64,000 nucleotides of DNA from contig NZ_PHQQ01000013.1 of the NCBI RefSeq assembly GCF_002909235.1, forward strand, positions 1 to 64,000. The letters are read 5' to 3'. The notes beneath the pieces are model-generated. The model did not search any database. It saw only the letters and a list, made by a program, of their open reading frames with translations, and was not told the DNA's origin. Shown piece by piece: positions 9,190 through 16,974 of the stretch (its first letter is position 1; the number at the start of each line of letters is the position of its first letter). Position numbers and translations under genes: made by a program. This stretch comes from Arenibacter catalasegens. GTDB lineage: Bacteria > Bacteroidota > Bacteroidia > Flavobacteriales > Flavobacteriaceae.

Positions 9190-9939
9190 ATGATCCAACA
9201 TATACTGAGCGGTATTAAAGCCTATCTGGGCACCTTTAAAATAATTTCCCAATTGGGGCTTTGGCACTATTTTTGGATTCCAATATTGATCAGTATTACA
9301 ATAGCGACCATGATTTTCACCTCTGCCTATGGACTCGCTGACAACGTTGGCGGGTTTCTTTCTCAATGGTGGACTTGGGACTGGGGAAGACCAACGGTAA
9401 TCCTAATTAGCGATATCTTTGGCGGACTTTTAATTATTGTTTTGGGCTTTATTCTATACAAGCATATTGTAATGGCTCTCTCAGCTCCCTTTATGAGCCC
9501 AGTTTCTGAAAAAATAGAAGCCCACCTTTTAGGAAACCAAGCAGAAAACCATCGAGATACCACTTTCGGAGAACAACTATGGCGGGGAATCCGTATCAAC
9601 CTAAGAAACCTGGTGATGGAAATTTTGTTGACCATTCCCGTTTTATTATTCGGTTTAATTCCCGTTATAGGTCTGGCTTCAACTGTTCTGCTATTTCTAA
9701 TCCAAGCCTATTACGCCGGTTTTGGAAATATGGACTATACCTTGGAGCGTCATTTTAAGTATAGCGAAAGTTTAAGCTTTGTACGAAAGAACAAAGGCAT
9801 TGCCATAGGCAACGGAATTGTCTTTATGTTCTTTCTTTTTATTCCGGTAATTGGTATAATCTTAGTGCTACCACTATCGGTTACAGCGGCAACCATGAAA
9901 ACGGTGGAACTATTGAAAGCGGAAAAAGAATTTATTTGA
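9190..9939 (+). CDS. EI24/CysZ-like integral membrane protein
   Basis: The 249-residue protein is hydrophobic, with about four to six membrane segments, for example PILISITIATMIFTSAYGLA, LLIIVLGFILYKHIVMALSA, LLTIPVLLFGLIPVIGLAS and a C-terminal VFMFFLFIPVIGIILVLPL. The pattern, with APFMSPVSEKIE after the second segment, fits the EI24 domain family that includes the sulfate transporter CysZ. The transported or modified substrate here is unknown. It sits between hemE and hemF, so a link to tetrapyrrole or sulfur metabolism is possible but unproven. Its TGA stop (9937-9939) overlaps the first bases of a REP-like half palindrome. Confidence 0.82.
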   Translation: MIQHILSGIKAYLGTFKIISQLGLWHYFWIPILISITIATMIFTSAYGLADNVGGFLSQWWTWDWGRPTVILISDIFGGLLIIVLGFILYKHIVMALSAPFMSPVSEKIEAHLLGNQAENHRDTTFGEQLWRGIRINLRNLVMEILLTIPVLLFGLIPVIGLASTVLLFLIQAYYAGFGNMDYTLERHFKYSESLSFVRKNKGIAIGNGIVFMFFLFIPVIGIILVLPLSVTAATMKTVELLKAEKEFI

Positions 9940-10180
9940 CCTGCAAGGTTGAGTGGCTGGCAGGACCTGCAAGGTTTCAAAAACCCCGGACCTACAAGGT
10001 TTTCAAAAACCTTGTAGGTCTAAAAATATGAAGCATAAAGAGCCAATGGCCGATAGCAAAGGAACAACAAAACCTGCAAGGTCGCAAAGACCTTGCAGGT
10101 TGAGAACAGTTATCCCAAAGACCTCGCAGCTTAGGTAATCTGCAACAAGGACCTGCAAGGTTTCCTAAACCTTGTAGGTC
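9938..10180. repeat. left REP-like cluster
   Basis: A half site lies at 9938-9950 and a unit with truncated right arm at 9964-9985. Three full palindromes follow at 9989-10020 (perfect 15-bp arms, 2-nt loop), 10071-10101 (perfect 13-bp arms) and 10150-10180 (one G-T mismatch). Spacers are 50 and 48 bp. The stretch 9989-10184 is a diverged copy of 10765-10957, and both share the same 25 bp at 10043-10067 and 10818-10842. Confidence 0.85.
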
Positions 10181-10196
10181 TGAAACAAGAAAAAAA

Positions 10197-10766
10197 ATGA
10201 AACTCGAAAAACTCGAAAAGGATCACTACTATCATATTTACAACCGGGGAATAAACGGTGGCCTAATATTTAAATCCAACGAAAACAAAAGCTACTTTCT
10301 AAAGTTGATTCATAAGTATTTGTCCAACAAAGTTTCCATTCTTGCATATTGTTTAATGGACAGCCATTACCATATGGCAATTCAGGTTATTGAAGAAGAA
10401 AAATTAGTTACCCAATCATTTTCAAATCTTTTCAATGCCTATGCCAAAGCATTCAATAAAATGCACAATAGAACGGGTAGTCTTTTTGAAAAACATTTTA
10501 GAAGGATTAAAATTGGTGACACTAATTATTTGAGGAACCTGATAATCTACATCAATACGAACCCGGAAAGTCATGGAGTCACCGAAGATTATAAAACATA
10601 CAAATATTCATCTTATCAGACCACTATTTCTATTCAGAACAGTCCCGATTCAGTGCCAATAACAAAGGAAGAGGTAATAAATCTTTTTGATGATCTAGGA
10701 AATTTTGAATATTTGCATGAGCAAAAAAGAAACTTAGGTCTTGACAATCTGAACTGGGATTCATGA
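10197..10766 (+). CDS. REP-associated tyrosine transposase (RAYT, Y1 HUH family)
   Basis: This 189-residue protein belongs to the IS200/IS605-like transposase clan. The N-terminal HYYHIYNRG (residues 10-18) is the RAYT opening motif. The HUH metal-binding histidines are H57 and H59 in LMDSHYHMAI. FEKHFRRIKI follows at 97-106, and the expected catalytic tyrosine is Y118 in IIYINTNP. RAYTs recognise REP hairpins as single strands and cut and rejoin them; they are usually single-copy and domesticated. The length is typical and the gene looks intact. It is flanked on both sides by REP-like hairpins, the diagnostic context. The TGA stop overlaps the first bases of the following palindrome. No separate promoter box is evident. 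Confidence 0.92.
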   Translation: MKLEKLEKDHYYHIYNRGINGGLIFKSNENKSYFLKLIHKYLSNKVSILAYCLMDSHYHMAIQVIEEEKLVTQSFSNLFNAYAKAFNKMHNRTGSLFEKHFRRIKIGDTNYLRNLIIYINTNPESHGVTEDYKTYKYSSYQTTISIQNSPDSVPITKEEVINLFDDLGNFEYLHEQKRNLGLDNLNWDS

Positions 10767-11285
10767 CCTGCAAGGTTTCAAAAACCTTGTAGGTCTGAAA
10801 ACATGAAGCATAATGAACCAATGGCCGATAGCAAAGGAACAAAAACCTACAAGGTCATAAAGACCTTGCAGGTTCAAAAGCGCAGCCCCAAAGACATCGC
10901 CGCTTAGATAATCGGCATCAAGGACCTGCAAGGTTTCAAAAACCTTGTAGGTCTGAAAAAGTGAATATGAAAAGAAATTGAAGTTTGACTCGAATGAAAG
11001 AAACCTACAAGGTCATAAAGACCTTGCAGGTTAAGTAGTCGCAAAGATTCGACCGCAAAATCAGGACTTGCAAAATCCCGAAACCCAAGACCTGCAAGGT
11101 TTCAAAAACCTTGTAGGTCAGAAAAAGTGAATATGAAAAGAAATTGAAGTTTGACTCGAATGAAAGAAACCTACAAGGTCTCAAAGACCTTGCAGGTTAA
11201 GTAGTCGCAAAGATTCGACCCGAAAATCAGGACTTGCAAAATCCCGAAACCCAAGACCTGCAAGGTTTCAAAAACCTTGTAGGTC
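10765..11285. repeat. right REP-like cluster, seven alternating palindromes
   Basis: Seven 31-bp imperfect palindromes occur in the order A-B-A-B-A-B-A, with spacers of 48, 48, 48, 56, 48 and 56 bp. In type A a G sits opposite T in the stem on the plus strand. In type B the same mismatch appears as A opposite C, so the G-T pair is on the minus strand. The last two spacer-repeat pairs (11120-11285) are a tandem copy of 10954-11119 with period 166 bp. The array ends 19 bp before hemF. Confidence 0.9.
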
Positions 11286-11304
11286 ATAAAATAAAAAAAT
11301 AAAC

Positions 11305-12210
11305 ATGAAAGATAAATTCTACGCATACATTCAACATTTACAGGATAGGATCACTGCTAAATTAGAAGCCGTAGACGGTGAAGCCAAGTTTAGGGAAGAC
11401 TTATGGGAACGACCAGAAGGCGGCGGTGGCCGATCCAGGGTGATAGAAAATGGAGCTGTTTTTGAAAAAGGCGGTGTAAATATTTCAGCTGTTCATGGAG
11501 CCTTACCAAAAAGCATGCAAAATTATTTTGGCGTTAAGGATGCCGATTTTTTTGCCTGTGGACTCAGTCTAGTTATACACCCAAAAAACCCTATGGTTCC
11601 TACCGTACATGCCAATTGGCGCTATTTTGAAATGTACGATAAAGAAGGTAAATTAGTAGACCAATGGTTTGGTGGAGGACAGGACCTAACTCCCTACTAT
11701 CTATTTGACGAGGATGCTAAACACTTTCATACAATTTGCAAAAATGCGTGCGACAAGCATAATCCAGAATTTTACAGTACCTACAAGGCAAAGTGCGACG
11801 ATTATTTCTGGAATTCCCATAGGAACGAAGCAAGAGGCATCGGAGGATTGTTTTACGACTACTGCAAAGCCACTGACAACATGACCATGGAAGATTGGTA
11901 CAATTTTGAATCCGAGGTGGGTGATAGTTTCCTCGACGCCTATACCCCCATTGTAGAGAAACGAAAAGACTTGCCTTATTCGAAAGAACAGCGAGATTGG
12001 CAAGAAATTCGTAGAGGACGTTATGTGGAATTTAACCTTGTGCATGACAAGGGTACACTTTTTGGCTTAAAGACCAATGGCCGAATAGAAAGCATATTAA
12101 TGAGCCTTCCTCCCCATGTACAATGGGTATATGACCATCACCCAGAAAAAGGAAGTGAAGAAGAACGTTTATTGAAAGTACTCACCAAGCCCAAAGAGTG
12201 GGTATCGTAA
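11305..12210 (+). CDS. hemF: oxygen-dependent coproporphyrinogen III oxidase
   Basis: HemF uses O2 to decarboxylate coproporphyrinogen III to protoporphyrinogen IX. The 301-residue protein is full length and carries the family signatures GGGGRSRVIENGAVFEKGGVN, VHANWRYFE, WFGGGQDLTPYYL and RGIGGLFYDY, plus the C-terminal RRGRYVEFNLVHDKGT. It follows the REP island directly, so its message probably carries a REP hairpin at its 5' end if transcription comes from hemE or the EI24 gene. No clear -7 box is seen in the 19 bp between repeat and start codon. Confidence 0.97.
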   Translation: MKDKFYAYIQHLQDRITAKLEAVDGEAKFREDLWERPEGGGGRSRVIENGAVFEKGGVNISAVHGALPKSMQNYFGVKDADFFACGLSLVIHPKNPMVPTVHANWRYFEMYDKEGKLVDQWFGGGQDLTPYYLFDEDAKHFHTICKNACDKHNPEFYSTYKAKCDDYFWNSHRNEARGIGGLFYDYCKATDNMTMEDWYNFESEVGDSFLDAYTPIVEKRKDLPYSKEQRDWQEIRRGRYVEFNLVHDKGTLFGLKTNGRIESILMSLPPHVQWVYDHHPEKGSEEERLLKVLTKPKEWVS

Positions 12211-12226
12211 ACCTAAACAGTGGATT

Positions 12227-12394
12227 ATGAGTAAAAAAGGCAAAGAAAAAAATACCGCCAACAAGGCAAAACATACCAAGCTTCTTAATCGAAAGAAAAA
12301 CAAGCTTAAGAAAGAGAAAGAAACCCGAAAGGAGCGACTTAAAGCGATTCAAACACAACATCGGGAAAAGGGCAATAAAGAGGAAACGAATTAG
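12227..12394 (+). CDS. 55-residue lysine-rich basic protein
   Basis: This small open frame (MSKKGKEKNT ... GNKEETN) starts 16 bp after the hemF stop on the same strand and ends 56 bp before ychJ. About a third of the residues are Lys or Arg, with no cysteine, no hydrophobic segment and a predicted charged helix in the middle. I do not recognise a family. The composition is compatible with RNA or ribosome binding, which is only a guess. Position inside an operon-like row argues that it is a real gene. Confidence 0.6.
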   Translation: MSKKGKEKNTANKAKHTKLLNRKKNKLKKEKETRKERLKAIQTQHREKGNKEETN

Positions 12395-12450
12395 TCTTTA
12401 TAAGGCAATAGAACCATATCACTAAAGGAAAAACTATATTAACAAATACT

Positions 12451-12837
12451 ATGAATTGTCCCTGCGGATCCAATAAAACGTTTGCGGATTGCTGTGAGAG
12501 AGCGCATAAGGACCTATCCAAGGTGGTAACTGCCGAACAATTAATGCGTTCCCGTTATACGGCCTTTACGCTTGCCAACGGAAAGTACCTTATGGATAGC
12601 CATCACTCTACAACCAGGCCACTAAAAGAAAGGAAGTCAATAGAAGCTTGGGCAAAATCTGTAAACTGGATAAGGTTGGAGGTTTTGGACAGTAAAAAGG
12701 GAGGAATAAACGACCAAAATGGCACAGTGACTTTTAACGCTTACTTTTTTGAAAACGGCCGGGTCGAGGTCATCCATGAAAAGTCGGACTTTGTAAAGGA
12801 AGACGGACTTTGGATGTATTTGGGTTTGGCTGAATAA
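12451..12837 (+). CDS. YchJ-family protein with N-terminal SEC-C motif
   Basis: The 128-residue protein begins with a zinc-binding SEC-C motif, CPCGSNKTFADCC (residues 3-15). A YchJ (UPF0225) domain follows, recognised by EQLMRSRYTAFTLANGKYL. SEC-C motifs bind zinc and occur in SecA and many small proteins; the role of YchJ is unknown. It lies between hemF and hemB on the same strand, but nothing in the sequence ties it to heme synthesis. Confidence 0.85.
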   Translation: MNCPCGSNKTFADCCERAHKDLSKVVTAEQLMRSRYTAFTLANGKYLMDSHHSTTRPLKERKSIEAWAKSVNWIRLEVLDSKKGGINDQNGTVTFNAYFFENGRVEVIHEKSDFVKEDGLWMYLGLAE

Positions 12838-12884
12838 TACTTGGATTAACCAATTCAATATATGCAATTTAGAACTTGTTCCAC

Positions 12885-12892
12885 TATCTTTG
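12885..12892 (+). promoter_or_regulatory. TAnnTTTG -7 box upstream of hemB
   Basis: TATCTTTG is an exact match 22 bp before the hemB ATG. A -33 TTG at normal spacing is not seen. It suggests that hemB has its own promoter and need not depend on read-through from hemF. Confidence 0.45.
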
Positions 12893-12914
12893 ATATTTAA
12901 AATAAACTAGCGCG

Positions 12915-13889
12915 ATGTACCCACTTAAAAGAAACAGAAGACTCCGTACCAATGAGGCCTTAAGGTCATTAGTCAGAGAAACCATAATATCTCCAAATGA
13001 TTTTTTAGTACCAATATTTGTGGTTGAAGGACATGGGATTAAGGAAGAAATAGCCTCTATGCCCAATTACTATAGATATAGCTTGGACCTATTGGAAAAG
13101 GAAGTTAAAGATCTTTGGGCAATGGGCTTAAAATCGGTGCTTCTCTTTGTAAAGGTCCCAGACCATTTAAAAGACAATATGGGCAAAGAAGCAATAAACT
13201 CGAATGGGCTTATGCAAAGGGCCATTAAAACGGTTAAAAATTCCTGTCCTGAGATGCTCGTCATGACCGATGTAGCACTGGACCCTTATTCCTCCTATGG
13301 ACATGATGGTATAGTTGAGGACGGCAAGATTATTAATGATGACACGGTTGAGGTTTTGGCCGCTATGAGCGTAAGTCATGCACAAGCCGGGGCCGATTTT
13401 GTAGCGCCCAGTGATATGATGGACGGCAGGATACTAAGTATTCGGGAAGCTCTGGAAGACGAAGGGTTTATAGACACAGGAATTATGAGTTATAGCGCCA
13501 AATATGCCAGTGCCTTCTATGGCCCCTTTAGGGATGCCTTGGATTCCGCTCCCGGTTTTGGTGATAAAAAAACCTATCAAATGGATTATGCCAATAGGTT
13601 TGAGGCTATTAAGGAAACGGAAATGGATATCGATGAAGGTGCAGATATCGTAATGGTAAAACCCGGGCTGTGCTATTTGGATATTGTAAGGGAGATTAAA
13701 AACGAAGTTGATGTTCCCGTAGCGGTATATCAGGTTTCAGGTGAATATGCCATGGTTAAGGCCGCAGCCGAAAAAGGCTGGTTAGATCATGATGCAGTAA
13801 TGATGGAGCAGCTCACAGCCATAAAAAGGGCGGGTGCCAATATAATTGCCAGTTACTTTGCCAAGGATGTGGTCCGTGTGTTAGGATAA
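12915..13889 (+). CDS. hemB: delta-aminolevulinic acid dehydratase (porphobilinogen synthase)
   Basis: HemB condenses two 5-aminolevulinate molecules to porphobilinogen. The 324-residue protein has the two active-site lysines K196 (SYSAKYAS) and K249 (MVKPG), the latter forming the Schiff base. The metal-site segment reads DVALDPYSSYGHDG instead of the cysteine-rich zinc motif, so this is the zinc-independent, magnesium-type enzyme. It closes the heme cluster. hemL, a protoporphyrinogen oxidase and hemH are not in the window. Confidence 0.97.
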   Translation: MYPLKRNRRLRTNEALRSLVRETIISPNDFLVPIFVVEGHGIKEEIASMPNYYRYSLDLLEKEVKDLWAMGLKSVLLFVKVPDHLKDNMGKEAINSNGLMQRAIKTVKNSCPEMLVMTDVALDPYSSYGHDGIVEDGKIINDDTVEVLAAMSVSHAQAGADFVAPSDMMDGRILSIREALEDEGFIDTGIMSYSAKYASAFYGPFRDALDSAPGFGDKKTYQMDYANRFEAIKETEMDIDEGADIVMVKPGLCYLDIVREIKNEVDVPVAVYQVSGEYAMVKAAAEKGWLDHDAVMMEQLTAIKRAGANIIASYFAKDVVRVLG

Positions 13890-13961
13890 AGTTTGATTTG
13901 GGCAGCATACTATCTCCACCCATGGAGCGTTTTTAAGCACTTAAACCTATTTTATAACAGA

Positions 13962-14474
13962 ATGAAAAACATATTTTTTATACTTGTTGGTTTTTTTATG
14001 ATACCTGTGCACTCCCAAGACCTAACTATTCCCACCTTTTTGGAAAAATGGGACAACTCCAAAACCTATCTTGTGACCTTAATAGAGGCCATGCCCTATG
14101 AAAAATTCGATTTTAAACCCACGGAAAAGCAGATGACTTTCCAAGATCAATTACTACATATAGAAAGTAATATGGACTGGTTATGTAGTACCTATTTCGA
14201 AGGACATAAATCGAACAAGCACAGGGATAGTACGGTTAAACTAACAAAAGAAGAAACCATAAAATTCGTAATTACCGGATTTGATCGGGTGAGCACCATT
14301 CTAAAAAACATCCCGTCGTCTGAACTTTCGGAAAAAGTTGAATTCTTTGCCGGCAAAAAAACTAAATTGCAAATATTAAATTTGTTGCAGGACCATGTAA
14401 CCCATCATAGGGGCCAATTAATTGTATATCTAAATCTCAATAATATAGAACCCCCAAAATATGTGGGTTGGTAA
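13962..14474 (+). CDS. secreted DinB-like protein
   Basis: From the ATG at 13962 the protein has 170 residues with an N-terminal signal peptide ending near HSQ (residue 19). The four-helix DinB domain carries a likely metal-binding histidine triad: one in QLLHIESNMDWL and two in DHVTHHRGQLIVYL. DinB-fold proteins include bacillithiol S-transferases and many uncharacterised members; export makes a thiol-transferase role less obvious. The frame opens earlier at a TTG (13893), but those 23 residues do not resemble a signal peptide. The gene ends 10 bp before the next one. Confidence 0.78.
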   Translation: MKNIFFILVGFFMIPVHSQDLTIPTFLEKWDNSKTYLVTLIEAMPYEKFDFKPTEKQMTFQDQLLHIESNMDWLCSTYFEGHKSNKHRDSTVKLTKEETIKFVITGFDRVSTILKNIPSSELSEKVEFFAGKKTKLQILNLLQDHVTHHRGQLIVYLNLNNIEPPKYVGW

Positions 14475-14484
14475 TTAATCTGCT

Positions 14485-15804
14485 ATGAAAAAAAGTACTT
14501 CTGCTTCAATTATTATACTATTAAGTATGTTTTGCAACTTACAGCTCTTGGCCTCTCAAGAAGCTGATTTAGAAGTGCTTACATACGACATTCCTTCTTC
14601 GGCGGGAATGGATTCTTTATATATTTTCTCCAAAGTTGACTCTATAATGTCCTTTGCCATTAAGGAAGAAGCCTTCCCAGGAGCACAGGTTCTGGTGGCC
14701 AAGAACAATAAAATTATTTTTCATAAGGCCTATGGATTTCATACCTATGACAGTGTTCAAGCTGTTGGCCTATCAGATATATACGATTTGGCATCGGTCA
14801 CTAAAATAATGGGGCCTCTTCCCGCATTAATGAAATTGCACGATGAGGGGAAATTGGATTTAGATGCACCCTTTAGTACCATATGGCCAAAATGGGAGAA
14901 AAGAAAGGATAAAAAAGACATTACGATAAGGGAAGTCTTTGCGCATCAAGCGGGATTGGTTCCCTATATCATTTTCCTTCAGGAGGTGATGAAAAAAAAT
15001 GGTTCCTTAAAATCGAGATTTGTAAGGGACGAACCCAGTGGCCGATTTAGCACTCGAGCATACCAAAATATCTATATAAAGGATAGGTTCAAGAAAAAAA
15101 TATATCGCCAAATCAACAGATCAAAAGTATCGGACGTAAAAAAGTACAAGTATTCCGGGCTTACTTTTTTACTTTATCCCGAAATCATTTCAAAATTGAC
15201 CAATACGGAATATGAAACCTATTTGATCCAAAATTTTTATGCTCCTTTGGGTGCAACCACTTTGGGGTTTAATCCTAAAAATAAAAATTATGCAAATAAA
15301 ATTGTGCCTACTGAAATTGACACCTTGTTTCGGCATGAACTCACCAAAGATTGGGTACACGACGAAAATGCAGCACTTTTGGGTGGAGTATCGGGAAATG
15401 CAGGATTATTTGCTTCGGCCACCGATTTGGCTAAAATGATGCAGATGTACATGAATTATGGGAGCTACAATGGTAAACGATATCTATCCGAAGCTACTGT
15501 CAGGGAATTTGCCAAAGTGCAATATCCCGAAAATGGCAATAGAAGGGGTCTAATATTCGATAAACCTGATCTGAATAATCATGAACTTACATTAGCAGAT
15601 TCTTATCCTGCACCGAGTGCCAGTCAGGACAGTTTTGGACACAGTGGGTTTACTGGTACCTTTGTATGGGCAGATCCACAAACCCAATTAGTGTATATAT
15701 TTCTATCCAACCGGGTATATCCCAGCAGAACCCATAGTAACATATACAAATACAATATTCGCTCTGCGGTACAGCAAGTATTTTACGACGCCATAATGGA
15801 TTGA
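14485..15804 (+). CDS. exported serine hydrolase of the beta-lactamase/penicillin-binding class C group
   Basis: This 439-residue protein has a signal peptide (about residues 1-25). Its beta-lactamase-like domain has the nucleophile motif S104-V-T-K107, the second motif tyrosine in YKYSGLTF, and a third motif HSG in FGHSGFTGTF. These motifs are shared by class C beta-lactamases, D-alanyl-D-alanine peptidases and esterases, so the substrate cannot be named; a cell-wall peptidase or esterase is more likely than drug resistance. It follows the DinB gene closely and is probably co-transcribed with it. Confidence 0.85.
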   Translation: MKKSTSASIIILLSMFCNLQLLASQEADLEVLTYDIPSSAGMDSLYIFSKVDSIMSFAIKEEAFPGAQVLVAKNNKIIFHKAYGFHTYDSVQAVGLSDIYDLASVTKIMGPLPALMKLHDEGKLDLDAPFSTIWPKWEKRKDKKDITIREVFAHQAGLVPYIIFLQEVMKKNGSLKSRFVRDEPSGRFSTRAYQNIYIKDRFKKKIYRQINRSKVSDVKKYKYSGLTFLLYPEIISKLTNTEYETYLIQNFYAPLGATTLGFNPKNKNYANKIVPTEIDTLFRHELTKDWVHDENAALLGGVSGNAGLFASATDLAKMMQMYMNYGSYNGKRYLSEATVREFAKVQYPENGNRRGLIFDKPDLNNHELTLADSYPAPSASQDSFGHSGFTGTFVWADPQTQLVYIFLSNRVYPSRTHSNIYKYNIRSAVQQVFYDAIMD

Positions 15805-15852
15805 GTTAAGAATTCCTGAATTAATTAGTACATTAGTATTTTATACTTTTAT

Positions 15853-16974
15853 ATGGGGCTACTAATTTTTTTTGCACTTATTTCCATCCTCGTATCCTTT
15901 TTATGCTCCATTTTGGAAGCAGTATTATTAAGTGTTCCACAAACTTTTATCAATCTTAATTTAAAAGAGGGTAAATCTTATGCGCGTGATTTGGAAACCC
16001 TTAAAAAGGATGTGGATAAACCGCTTATTGCCATTCTAACCTTAAATACCATTGCCCACACCGTGGGCGCTATTTTAGTAGGGGTTCAGGCAAAAGTGGC
16101 TTATGCTGACCTATATGGAAATACCGAAAAATCCATTTTAGGAATAGAATTTACCGAAGGCGCCATGGTGGGATTGGTTTCTACCATTATGACAATACTA
16201 ATCTTGGTAGCCTCTGAAATAATTCCCAAGACTATAGGTGCCACCTATTGGAAACAGCTAGCGAATGTTTCTACGAAAACCCTTAAAGTAATGGTTTGGG
16301 GCCTTAAATGGACCGGGATCCTCTGGCTATTACAACTTTTTACCAAACTAGTTGGAAAGAAGGGTGAACATGGAAGCGTATTTAGTAGGGAAGATTTTAG
16401 TGCCATGACCGATCTTGCCCACGAGGAAGGTGTTTTTCAAGAGTCGGAATCCACGATAATACGCAATCTTTTAAATTTCGACGAGATTAAGGTAAAGGAC
16501 GTTATGACACCTAGAGCTGTGGTAAAAATTGCGGATGAATCTACCACAATTAAAGATTTTTACGATGCCAACCCCAATATGCCATTTTCAAGAATCCCCG
16601 TGTACAGCAAGAAAATGGATAATATCACCGGGTATGTATTAAAGTATATGATTCTGGAGCATATAATCAAGAAAAATGGTAATGCCCCCTTATCCACTAT
16701 TAAAAGAGAGTTACTGGTTAGCAACAGACAAACTCCCATACCGGAGCTTTTAGAGACCTTTATTTCCAAAAGTGAGCATATTGCCCTTGTTGTTGATGAA
16801 TATGGCTCCATTAGCGGGGTAGTGACCATGGAGGACATTTTAGAGACCTTATTGGGCCTTGAAATTATGGACGAAAGCGATAGTGTGGAAGATCTGCAGC
16901 ATTTGGCACGTACAAATTGGAATGAACGTGCTAAAAGATTGGGAATTATTCAGGAAAAAGGGAAAAAGAATTAA
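15853..16974 (+). CDS. CNNM-domain/CBS-pair membrane protein (hemolysin C/CorC group)
   Basis: The 373-residue protein has an N-terminal CNNM (DUF21) membrane domain with about three to four helices over residues 1-170, followed by two CBS domains at roughly 215-335 (VKDVMTPRAVVKI and VVDEYGSISGVVTMEDILE). It ends soon after, without a full CorC-HlyC C-terminal domain. Family members transport or sense divalent cations, chiefly magnesium or cobalt. The stop and the next start overlap by one base (TAATG), so it is coupled to the MGMT gene. Confidence 0.87.
   Translation: MGLLIFFALISILVSFLCSILEAVLLSVPQTFINLNLKEGKSYARDLETLKKDVDKPLIAILTLNTIAHTVGAILVGVQAKVAYADLYGNTEKSILGIEFTEGAMVGLVSTIMTILILVASEIIPKTIGATYWKQLANVSTKTLKVMVWGLKWTGILWLLQLFTKLVGKKGEHGSVFSREDFSAMTDLAHEEGVFQESESTIIRNLLNFDEIKVKDVMTPRAVVKIADESTTIKDFYDANPNMPFSRIPVYSKKMDNITGYVLKYMILEHIIKKNGNAPLSTIKRELLVSNRQTPIPELLETFISKSEHIALVVDEYGSISGVVTMEDILETLLGLEIMDESDSVEDLQHLARTNWNERAKRLGIIQEKGKKN

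Larger units (their letters stand above)
9938..11285. mobile_element. RAYT/REP island between EI24 gene and hemF
   Basis: A REP-associated tyrosine transposase gene is embedded in twelve REP-like units: one half site, one truncated unit and ten full imperfect palindromes of 31-32 bp. Full units are at 9989-10020, 10071-10101, 10150-10180, 10765-10795, 10844-10874, 10923-10953, 11002-11032, 11089-11119, 11168-11198 and 11255-11285. Type A (GACCTGCAAGGTT...) and type B (AACCTACAAGGTC...) alternate. The island runs from the EI24 stop codon to 19 bp before the hemF ATG. No IS ends or target-site duplication are visible. Confidence 0.85.

Noticed and set aside
9953-10138. 61-codon plus-strand frame as a gene
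   Set aside because: It consists of REP-like repeats and spacers read as protein.
10197-10766. Ordinary IS200/IS605 insertion sequence
   Set aside because: The protein has the RAYT opening motif and the flanks are many REP-like hairpins; there are no IS200/IS605-type left and right ends and no tnpB.
9989-11285. CRISPR array, because 31-bp repeats alternate with 48-bp spacers
   Set aside because: Repeats alternate in orientation, are themselves palindromes, two spacers are duplicated with their repeats, no cas genes are present, and a RAYT gene lies inside the array.
14485-15804. Antibiotic-resistance beta-lactamase
   Set aside because: The SxxK, YxG and HSG motifs are shared with esterases and peptidases, and no resistance context is present.
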